Assembly: GCA_030267565.1 (NCBI GenBank)
Contig: BRXU01000003.1
Span: 5,493,001 to 5,557,000 of the forward strand
DNA: 64,000 nt
Direction: 5' to 3'
DNA from: Pleodorina starrii
Taxonomy: Eukaryota > Chlorophyta > Chlorophyceae > Chlamydomonadales > Volvocaceae
The translations under genes and the position numbers were made by a program. Numbering within the stretch: the first letter of the stretch is position 1; each line of letters begins with the position of its first letter. The notes beneath the pieces were generated by a model. That model was given only the letters and a program-made list of their open reading frames with translations, did not search any database and was not told the DNA's origin. Positions 35,838-45,172 of the stretch are shown here, in pieces.

Positions 35838-38800
35838 TCAGCAGGCCGGAGTCGGTTGGCCCTGGGCGACGCAGGAAGTACGGCAGCTGTTGATGCACTG
35901 GCACGTGGAACAGATGGTCGCGAAATTGGCCGGGTCGTACATCTGTCGAAGGGCGAGAGCAGCAAGACACAGCAGAGGGTACGTCATGCAGTACGAAATG
36001 CTGAGGAACCCGTCCGTCCGGTCGCGTGAGGGTGTGTGACGTGGAGCGCGGGGTGGGGTGAGGTGGGGTGGGTGGCGGGGTGGGATGGGGCGGGGTACGG
36101 TGGTGGGGCAAAAGGATTTTTTCCGGTTGATACATACAGGACAGAAACGCGGTGTTTGCGACTCCCGAGCGACTCCCGACTCAAGTAAATCACAACGGCA
36201 CATTCGGGGAGGGCTGCCGAGGAGGGCGTGCGCGTGTGTGTACGGCCGTGTAGTAGTACGACTGTACGACAACACTTGTTATTTTGGGTTCTCTCTCCCC
36301 AAAATGCGTTTTGTGGCGCAAGGGGAGGCAAGCCTATTTTCTGCGGTAGACCTTCGACGGGGAGTGGTTAGCTCTAGAGTCCAGCTGTACGGATGACGAA
36401 GTACGGCAGTTGTGCGGTGTGTCAGCAGAGCTCCGAGTTGGTGTTTGTTTTCTCGTTTTTCCCGTTGTTTAGCGGTTTAGCTGTTTTCGTTGCGGCCTTT
36501 CCTAACTAGCGGACAGTCGGCCTCGTCGTTGTTTCCTCGCTCGAGTCCGCGGTTTCGTTAGCAGGTATACTCCGATCCTATATACGTGTAGTATACTCCG
36601 ATCCCGTAGCTACAGGCAGGAGTGTTTTAGCGGCGGTTTCCTTACCCCCTTTCTCTAGTTGCGCCTTCCCAAGCGGGGGGACGACTGTTGGTGGGGTGCG
36701 TGCCCCGGGTTTGTAAACGTGTGTGGGACTTCGGGCCTTGCCGTACCGCAGCAGACTCAAAAGCTTCATAAGCTGCCAGGTGGTGCCGATGCACAAACAA
36801 CATAAAAAGAGTGAGTAGTGGCCTTTAGCTGGCCTATATGAACCGGTAGCACCGAAAGAGCCTCATTCAAATCGAGGCCGACTCCCGCACGGCCACGTGT
36901 ACGCACGGTCGCTCCTTCACATTTACATCCAACCGAAATTAAAAATAAATGTCAGGTTATTTTTGATTTTGAAAGACGGTGGCACGATACCTATAACCTA
37001 TAGCGCTTCAGGCGCTCTCACCGTTTGCAAGCAGTTGTACGGATTGCCTCCCGGGCCCTGGTCGGTGTAGAGCGTGGAGCACACTGGCAGCGGGTTGGGG
37101 AAGGACTGGCAGTTGATGATGGTGTTTACGTAATGCATGTTGTAATCGCCGGTGCCGAAGGGTGAGGGGTTGACGTACAGGCCGATGTCTGCGGCAGGGC
37201 AGCGGTGGGTGAGGGTGGGGTTGGTGGGTGGGGTTGGTGGGTGGGGTGGGTTGTGCGAATGCAATGCGAAATTGGCACTGGTAGGCAGCGCGTGGTGGTG
37301 GTGGTGGTGGTGGTGGTGGTCCCCCGACCCCCCGACCGCGCCCCCCCCCACCCCCCCGAGACCCCCGACCCCCCCGGCCCAACCAACCTAACCGACCCAA
37401 CCGACCCAACCAACCCAACCAACCCAACCAACCCAACCGACCAAATCAACCCAACCGACCTCCCCAACACCCCCGACCCAACCGACCCAACCGACCCAAC
37501 CGACCCAACCAACCCACCGGTGAATGTGTATTGGTTGCACGTGGTCTCAGTGCCCGGGGCGCAGATGGACGCCACCTGGGCTCCCGGCCAGATGGAGGGG
37601 CGCGGAAAGATGTGCAGAAAGTACTGCTGCGCGCCCTCGCTGGGCCAACACACCTGGAAGGGGGAAGGGGGGAAGGGGTTGTATGTGTATGTGCAGGGGG
37701 GAAGCGGTGGTGGGGTGGGTTCTGGTCGGGGTTGTGGGGGTTGTGGGGTGGTGTTGGGAGTGATATACGCATACACACACGCACACACGCACACACGCAC
37801 ATAGGGCCCCACATAGCGCCGCGTGTAGTGTCGTACAAACCCCACTGTCACAAGAGGGTGCGTTGGCGCGCTGCAGGCGCACCTGCTGGTTGTTGACGCA
37901 ATCCTGTACGACAACGTTGGCGCCGGTGGAAGTGGCAAACAGCCCAACCGGGGTGCGCAGCGCTTGCATGCGGTACAGGCTCAGACCTGGGGGGAGGAGG
38001 AGAGGGAAGAGGGGAGGGGGGAGGAGAGGTAGGGAACATCGCAACGGAAGCAGCGGCAGCGGCAGCAGCGGCGGCGCACAGTACAGCCCAGCCCCTCCCT
38101 CCCCCTCCCGCCAACCCTCTACGCGCACACACACACACACGCACACGCATACACACACACGCCCACACACATGCACACACACGCGCCCGCGCATCACAGC
38201 ACCCACTCACCTCGTAGTGTGAAGGTGGTCCCGGCCGCCAGCCTCACCACACCGCCGATGTAGGCGAAGTCGAAGGAGGGCAGGCCACCCGAGGGCAGTG
38301 CCCCGTAGACGGTGAGGCTGCGCTGCACCGTGAAGGGAGCCGACAACTGAGGGAGGGGAGAGGGGAGGGGAGAGGGGGGAGGGGAGAGGGGGGAGGGGAG
38401 AGGGGGGTTCTATCCGGCCCGACAACTGGTTACGAACAGTGGCCAAAGTGACTACTGTGTCTCCACCGCACCTTTACATGCGCCGTACAGTGTCGTACCG
38501 ACACGTGAGAGTTGATGGCCATGTGATGACCCCATCCGAGGATCGAAGCCCACAGCCACGAGCCTCTGCCCTTGCCGTACTGACGCGTTGACGAACAACC
38601 AACAATATCCGTGCCTCGCGCTTCAATCAAAACCCTAAAACCTTAAACCTTAAAACCCCATAACCCTAGCCCGTGTGCACCGCCCTTGAAAAGAGTCAGG
38701 CGTGTACCCACTCGGGCCACCGCCCAATGTGATCAATTAACTAATTGCAGAGGAGCTGAATAACAGCTACATAGTACGATGTGATCAATGTGATCAACCG

Positions 38801-38922
38801 CGGCTACCCACACTGTAGAGGGCCGACGAATACGGCGCCAGGCTTGCTCCGTTGTACGCCAGGCCAATGCTTCCGACGGTTTGGTCGATAAATGCGTTGT
38901 AAAGCTGTTGGTCGTTGGTCAC
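35838..38922 (-). CDS. unknown Cys-containing protein with a beta-helix-like N-terminal part, 5' end incomplete
   Basis: Six in-phase exons: 38812-38922, 38211-38346, 37883-37986, 37518-37653, 37022-37188 and 35838-35942 (252 residues visible). I do not recognise the family. The first 120 residues have short alternating hydrophobic strands (VTNDQQLYNAFIDQ, FTVQRSLTVYG, VVRLAAGTTFTLRGLSLY, GANVVVQDC) reminiscent of right-handed beta-helix or pectin-lyase-like folds. The rest holds paired cysteines (NCQSFPNPLPVCS, ICSTCQCINSCRTSC), so export and disulphides are likely. The signal peptide and first exon were not found between 38922 and about 39560. The last intron (35943-37021) is long and holds a direct repeat of AGTATACTCCGATCC near 36570-36605. 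Exon c ends at a CAG|GTGCGC donor although the frame stays open beyond it. Confidence 0.65.
38345..38410 (+). repeat. purine-rich tandem repeat at a 3' splice site
   Basis: Repeated GGGGAGAGGGG-type units. On the minus strand this is an extended polypyrimidine tract directly upstream of the exon starting at 38346, so it may serve as that intron's pyrimidine tract. Confidence 0.7.
38629..38670 (-). repeat. degenerate CCCTAAAA telomere-like tract
   Basis: AACCCTAAAACCTTAAACCT and related units, probably derived from the telomere repeat, in the intron of the unknown minus-strand gene between 38346 and 38812. Confidence 0.65.
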
Positions 38923-39564
38923 CTGTGTTGCAGTTAGGAGGGTTGGGACGGTTGGGACGGTTGGGACGATTGGCGGGAGTTGGGTTGCGACGGGCGCGGC
39001 AGCCGAAGCGTGACGGGATCCGTTGTCGGCTGGGACTGAGAAACTTGGGAACATGGAGAAAAAGAGTGAGGTAGGATTGGATATTTTCTCTTCTCAAAGA
39101 AAGCTTTGGATGCGCACGTCGGTGTGCTATTGGTGAGGTATACCGTGAAACGCTACCAGAAGTTCCTCCGACGGGAGCACGGGACCTTGCTCACTCGTTC
39201 TTCCTGATCGCACAACATATTGACACATGTCGGAATAGCTAACGGGTGCTGCATTATATAATAGTGATCACGCGACATTCCTGTGTTCTTCTTCCGATGC
39301 GAAGGCCTTCCGTTTCGCGGCCGGTGCAAAGCCGCAAAGCAAAACGCGCGGGAGGCCTTCAGGCAAATGCAGCGACAGAACAGCCGCGATTGATTTTTTA
39401 AACCCGTTCTAATTTTAAATCCGTCCGGGGAACTCCGCCACGTCCGTCCGTCGTCGAAAAAACATCAAGCGGCGAACGCTGTCGTTTGCTGTCCGTGCAA
39501 ACAGAGCGATTCATCCTCTCGGCTCGAGAGCTTCATTCTCGCTCAATACCATTCGTCGCGGGCT
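38923..39564. other. gap between unknown minus-strand gene and plus-strand candidate
   Basis: This should hold the missing first exon(s) and promoter of the minus-strand gene and the promoter of the plus-strand candidate at 39565. A run of TCCCAACCG units at about 38940-38975 looks like intron pyrimidine tract. AT-richer sequence follows to about 39560. No exon could be defended. Confidence 0.35.
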
Positions 39565-40240
39565 ATGTCGCAGCGCCCGCCAAGTTTGAAATGGAAAGCA
39601 GCGGCGTCCGCGGCGGCGCAACACGATCGGCGCGGTAAGTGCCGAACAACAACGCGGCGGCGCCCCCTTCACCCTCGCCCTCGCCCCGACCCTATCGCTG
39701 CGCCGCTATACAGCCCTTCCCAATTGGCAGGGACAGGGATCGGAAGGCGCGGCCTCGCGCCGAGCGCTCACGCTCCCAACCGCGGCGAATTTTCCATGGG
39801 CGACGACTCCGATGCGGCGACTCCTCCCAACTCCTCCTCCGAATCACTAGCGGCCACCATCGACCGCCAAGCTCTTGCGACGTTATCTTTTCTGTCTCGT
39901 CTCGACATCCAATCACACCGACGAGCCCATAACACGACCACGCCCACCTGCATTTCCGCTGCGAGTCGCTGTTCGTCACCCACCTGTACATCAGTGCCCT
40001 GGCAGAGCACGCCCGTGGGCGACAGCAGCAGCAGCAGCAGGAGGAGGAGGAGAAGCGGCAGCAGCAGGAGAGGTGCGCGAGGCAGCGCCGCCTTGGGCGG
40101 CGCGGAGCCGCCGGCCGTGTTCGCCGCGCGCATGTTTGAGGTGGCAGACGAAGGCTGGCAAACAATGTCCGCGGAGGCAAACGAAAGTGCGCAGGCAATG
40201 TGTTGCCGCGGCTGGACTGGGCGTCTGGGCTTGGGCTAAG
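39565..40240 (+). CDS. possible gene start, structure unresolved
   Basis: The ATG at 39565 opens 23 codons (MSQRPPSLKWKAAASAAAQH...) ending in a strong donor (GCG|GTAAGT at 39634/39635). Two later stretches look coding but in different frames: SMGDDSDAATPPNSSSESLA (from about 39793, in phase with an acceptor at 39731) and SLFVTHLYISALAEHARGRQ followed by Gln/Glu-rich coiled-coil-like sequence (39966-40077) with a GTGCGC donor. I could not find an intron linking the last two. No family is recognised. The terminal exons at 43552-43721 might belong to the same gene. Confidence 0.3.
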
Positions 40241-41589
40241 CCGGGACGGATTTTTTGGAGGGGATTTGGGTGGAAAGGAAAGTCTGCGCGATATCTTCTG
40301 CGGAATCAGGAGCGTATGAGAGGGCGCTCGTTACAGGTCTGCAGTTTATACTACAAATCCCGTGCGTAATGCGTAATTCGTAATGCGTAAACTGCGGCGG
40401 CGATTAGATACACCAGGCTGACGTAAGACGCGAAAATCGGGTTTCGGAGTCGGAACAATCTGCTCGGCGGTAAGCGCCGCAAACGTTTGCTGCACCGCGC
40501 AGCGTCATCGATTGTCAACCATCTGATTGCATCTTCTTGCACTGCTCGCAACCTCAAGTCGAGGTTAGCGCTGACGACCTGAGGGGGCCGCTTGGCGCTG
40601 AGGGCGTAAATGAAGATCTCTCTCGGCGCGCGCGCCGCCGCCCGCCCGGCGGCCGCCAGGCGCCAGCGACAAACCAGGCATAGATCGGAAGGTCCATGCC
40701 ATTCGAGCCCTTTGCACCTTGCTAAAGCAGCGCAATGGGGCCTCCGGATACCGTAGGTCATTTAAAACGAATGACGGGATCCCGCCCGCGCCGCGCTCCG
40801 CAACCGCTGCGGGACCGAATCGAACCGGGCCGAACGACCCGCGGGTCACTCAACTCGCGCGCCGAGCCCCAGCCCGCCGGCGCCTCGTTCGTCGCGGCTC
40901 ATGGGTGCCATGCTGATGTGCTCACGTTCTCGCGATTACGAGCCACGTCACCGCTGCAGTACGGCGCCAGCTGGCCGCCTGGCCCATTGGCTGGCTCCGG
41001 CCAGCCTTCTCGAGGGCTTGGAGAGCCCTCTACTACGACACCAACAATATAAAAACAGACACGTCCCAACTGACAACCACCACATCATCATCGTCGGGGC
41101 CGGGGCTCAGTGGCGTTGCCCGCCCGGCGCGGACCCGGGGCATAAAGAACATTTCGCAGCGGAGAAGGAGACGGGGACGGGGCTTGCTCCTCCAGAGGTC
41201 CGAATGAAGCCCCTCCCTGGAGACACCGCATCACACCACACAGTTTTCCCCCCCCCCCCGCCTCCCCCGGTGCCTCCCCCGCCTCCAATGCTGGATGACC
41301 CGGCGTGTAAAACCCTAAGTGACACGATCGCGCGAAAAGCCCTAAAACAACCCTAAAACGACCCTAAAACAACCCTAATACTCTGCCCGAATGCCGTACC
41401 ATGACCGACTGAGCCAGGATCGGGCCGTCGCGGTCGTGCAGGAGGGACAGGCAAAAAAAGCACTGGCGGGCGGCCAGCGAGGGGCCACCGACCCATGGGT
41501 CAATGAGGGCGACCGGCGGCAACACGCCAATCGGCAGCGCAAAAGCCCTATTATTAAATTGAAAACATATCACAGGACATTACTGGATA
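40241..41589. other. unresolved region between plus-strand candidate exons
   Basis: This stretch contains short plus-strand frames such as 40682-40916 (DRKVHAIRALCTLLKQRNGA...) and 41391-41590, which reads straight into repeat copy 2. Neither has a recognised domain or a convincing pair of splice sites. A CCCTAAAA-rich tract is at 41309-41379. Confidence 0.3.
41309..41379 (-). repeat. interstitial CCCTAAAA telomere-like cluster
   Basis: Five CCCTAA-containing units, several as AACCCTAAAAC, spaced by a few bases. This is one of seven such tracts in the window. Confidence 0.75.
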
Positions 41590-42773
41590 TTTGGGCGGGG
41601 CCCCAGCGCGAAGCGCCCAGGGGGGCCCCGCCCTGTAGGATTGCCCATGTCCGTGCGTGGGACGTGGGACGTGGGATCTGGGATCTGGGATGAAGTAATT
41701 GGACAAGTGTAGACTTTCGGCCAACAGAAAGTCTGCATAAGTAAAAGATTACATTCTTTATTGCACGGTAAATTTATTATTGGAACCCAACATCGCATGA
41801 GTAAAATCCAGTTTGGCAGTCTCCATGGACCGAGGCCGAGGTCAAACCAACACCTCTCGGCCTATAATTAATTCCAGAAGATTCATCGTTCCTCAAAGTG
41901 GATTTCTGACACGACGGCGTGAAATGAATCTTCGTTTCGGCGACCAACTAAGTTTGCATTGCGAACATTCTTCCCGCGACCACACCACAGCAGCTCTGCT
42001 AGCCGGTCCGACCGACTTGACGCACACTTATATTACAAAGGTCGCAAGGGACAAACCATGAGGGGCAAACTGCTGGTTGTTGGACGCCAAGCCGCAAATT
42101 GCACGCACGATGCGGCGGTCTTCTGCTGCGGGCCGCCCAACATACAAGTCAAGTTGGCAACCTAGGGGACTGCTACATTCCCTGTCCTAATGTTAAAGTT
42201 GTCAAGCCTCCTCTATGGCTAATACCTCGGTAGTGAAGCCTGTGTACTTCTGTCGGCGGCAACTGCACGTCGTCGCAACCCTCGCAAACAGTTCCGCTGT
42301 CCTTCTATTGGCAAGTCAGCATGCGTGATGTGTTAATGTCTACTGTCAAGTAACTTCAGCCAATGCGCTGGCCGGAAGAGTTGCACAGTGCCGAGACGGC
42401 ACGCGATGCTAAACATGGGTCTGCTGAAGCCGCAGGCATTTCAGATATAAAGCTCTGGCTGTCTATCAGCAGGAATGTCGACACTCTCACAGTTCACGCC
42501 CTCGCCGCTCGCTTTGGAAATGCCGTATTTCGGTCGATGCGCACATGCGCTCATGCACCCGGCGGGATGACACGCTTCGCGCGGCGCCGGCAGGCCTTGC
42601 TAACGACTCGGCTAGCAGGCATTTCGGGAAAAAGCTCTGGCTGTCTATCAGCAGGAATGTCGACACTCTCACACTTCACGCCCTCGCCGCCCTAGCACTC
42701 AACTCCACCCGTACGGATTTAGTGGGGCCCCGCCCTTTTTCCGGCTTCAAGGAAGCCGACACCAACCCCTTGT
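41590..42773 (-). mobile_element. 1.2-kb dispersed repeat, copy 2 (inverted)
   Basis: Reverse-complement copy of the element at 30567-31814, with both terminal stem-loops (GGGCGGGGCCCC at 41593 and GGGGCCCCGCCC near 42724) and the internal duplication. Where copy 1 has an AGTCCAC array, this copy has a different 7-bp array (GTGGGAC/TCTGGGA, about 41658-41692) at the same place. On the reverse strand it begins ACAAGGGGTTGGTGTCGG like copies 1 and 3. Confidence 0.85.
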
Positions 42774-43146
42774 TTTAAAATTCTGTCAACATGGCAACCC
42801 CTGGCAACCACAGAATTAGGCCCACGACGTAACACGGGTGAACGGGGTGGAATGGAAGTCGAGGTGGGCAACCTAGCCGTCGAATCCGTCAGATCGCCGG
42901 AATGAAAAATGAATCAATATACGGTAAGGTGGGTTTAGGAGGCGACATCGTTTGCTGGGAACGGTCCGGGCTGTGATGTGTGGGAGCACATCGTATCCTG
43001 TTTATATCGAAGGGCTTTGTACGGCAGTCCCAAGCGCCAGTCCCAGCGGCAGTCATGGTGCCAGTCAGTGTTTGGCCTATCCCTCTCTCACGTCACAGAA
43101 TATTGGGTTTTTTCATCTTTTTCATCTTGTCCCACGTGCCCATCCG

Positions 43147-43500
43147 GTCACATCACATCACATAAGAAGATAAGATCACATCACATCTCATCATTCCGCA
43201 TTACGCCACATTACGTCACATTATACGTAAACATCACATACCCGTTACGTCACAGCACATACGCATACCTTCTATACGTCACATGACGTCACAGAACGTA
43301 ACCTTACATCACATCGCGTCATTCCGCACCATGTCACGTCTCCTCACAATGTGTCACATCAGTCGATGTCACATCGTGTCCCATTACGTCACGTGGCGTC
43401 ACGTCGTGACACGTCGTGTCCCATTACGTCATATTCTTTATTACGTCACTGCATTGCCTCGGAGTCACCCTGCGACGCGACACGCCACGACACGCCACAC
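43147..43500 (+). repeat. degenerate CACAT/ACGTCACAT satellite-like tract
   Basis: About 350 bp of imperfect TCACATCACAT and ACGTCACATTACGTCACA words without a fixed long period. It probably lies in the intron before the plus-strand exon at 43552. Confidence 0.7.
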
Positions 43501-43551
43501 AACGCTCCTCATTATTTAACCCCTCATGAATCCCTCCCTTCACATCCGCAG

Positions 43552-43721
43552 AGACCACTCGATCGCCCCAACGCCGCCAAGGTAAGACACCCCCGTTCCC
43601 AACCACACAAGAACACCACCACCACCACCACCACCCCACACACACATTCTCCTGTCGCACTGGTTACCTTCCTCTCTTCCTCATCCAGCTCGTCCCTGCT
43701 CGTCCGTACGGCAACCGATAA
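43552..43721 (+). CDS. last two exons of an unidentified plus-strand gene
   Basis: A 30-nt exon (43552-43581, RPLDRPNAAK) is bounded by a pyrimidine-rich CAG acceptor and a GTAAGA donor. It joins in phase across a 107-nt intron to a 33-nt exon (43689-43721) encoding LVPARPYGNR and a TAA stop. A TGTAA signal follows about 307 nt downstream. Upstream exons were not identified. The gene could begin at 39565. Function is unknown; the exon pair could be chance, but splice strength, phase and poly(A) signal agree. Confidence 0.45.
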
Positions 43722-44027
43722 CCGTTAACCGCTGGCTACCTGCCTGCCTCCCCGGCTGCTCTCCTCTCCGGGCCCGGCGCCTACCTTTCAACATTCAACA
43801 AACCACAGTCGAACCTGGAAAGGAAAGCACGGCCCCCTTTTACCCCCATCCCCAGGGCCCCTCGCAACACCTCAAGCCACCGACGCCCTGAAAAAACGAG
43901 CCGATGCCTGGACGGCGCCGAGGCCCCGGCCCCCGCTCCCGCTACGGTGCTGGTCTGCGGCCGGCAGGCCCGTGAGATTCTGAGTCAACTCAGAATGCGC
44001 CAGCGCAGGACCCTAGTGGTCCCTCAT

Positions 44028-44032
44028 TGTAA
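44028..44032 (+). terminator. TGTAA polyadenylation signal for the plus-strand gene
   Basis: A TGTAA word 307 nt after the TAA at 43719-43721 and 46 nt before the end of the convergent giant gene. Orientation fits the plus-strand gene. Confidence 0.4.
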
Positions 44033-44077
44033 CTCTCGCATCCTACCTCCGCTGCCGCCCCCGCCCCCGCCCCAGCA

Positions 44078-45172
44078 CTAGGGGGCGACGGCGGCCAGCG
44101 CCGAAGGTGCCGTACGGCGCCCCGCTGCGGGCCGCGAACCCCGCCCCCCTTCCTGGACCTGGACCTGGGCCTTGCCGCCGCCGCTGCCGTCGTCGACAGC
44201 CGAAGCCGTAGCCGCGCCGTCAGTGTCGTTGAGGGGCTTGCCGCCGGCGGCGCCGCCGCCAACCTGCCCCAGCGTGGCCTCCGTCTTCACCGCTGTTTCT
44301 GCAGGCTGCTGCTGATTCGACTCATCCCTCTGCTGATTCGACTGATCCTGATCCTGCTGCTGATCTTTCTGATCCTGCTGCTGATCTTTTTGATCCTGCT
44401 GATGCTGTTTCTGCTTCTCCGCCTTCGTCGCTCGCCAGCTCGCCGCCTTGAGGGCGACCACTGCCTTGAGGGCCAGCACCCCCGGTATGATCGCAGTGAT
44501 CACCATCGCCAGGATCTGTACGACAGGAAGTACGACGACAGCGTCAACATGCCGTACGTGCGACAGAAACAGCGCGTATCCGCTGCCAAAGAAAGCCATT
44601 CGGACTCTACACAACACAACACAAAACAACATCCGGCCTTAAGGTGTCGTCTTCGACTCCTTGGCGGACGCCGCAGCAGCGCACCGCGCTCGCGAAGAGA
44701 ACAAAACCTGCTGTACACTGTCGTACACTGTCGCATATTGCCGTACCTGTACTACAAGTACGGCCAGCTCACACACGAGCATCAGGTCGCCGGCGGCCCG
44801 GACGCTCGGCGAGGCGAGCGGCGTCCAGCTGATCGTCGAATTGGACGTGTAGTTGGACGAGGACGCGGACAGCCCCGGCGGCGGCGGCGGCGCCGCCGCC
44901 GTCACGCCCAGGAAATCCGCCCGGTTCCCTCCCTCGACTGTGATGAAGACCATGCAGACCACCACCGCCGTCTCCAGCCAAGTACAGGTGATCTCCGCGC
45001 CGATGAGTACGACATTGATGTACGGCCGTAAGAACGTGATGTACAACGCGTAGGCGGCCTTGACGGCCAGCAGCGCGGCGTTGGCGCCCAGCGCCGCTGC
45101 CGACCCGGGGGTCAGTCGGCCGCCCGCTTGCAGTCCCAACAGCGCCGCGGGGAGAACCGCGTGGAGCAGCAC
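44078..45172 (-). other. second membrane block and Gln-rich C-terminal tail
   Basis: Exons 44747-45172 and 44078-44515. Hydrophobic spans: VLLHAVLPAALLGLQ, AALLAVKAAYALYITFL, NVVLIGAEITCTWLETAVVV with CMVFITV, DLMLVCELAVLVVQ joined to ILAMVITAIIPGVLALKAVV. The tail has a Gln/Asp repeat (QQDQKDQQQDQ) and ends APSALAAVAP. Confidence 0.65.

Noticed and set aside
41080..41356. IIIVGAGAQ-like motif suggesting a nucleotide-binding protein
   Set aside because: It is a short chance-like motif with no supporting domain, no splice context, and a polyproline run and telomere-like DNA immediately after.
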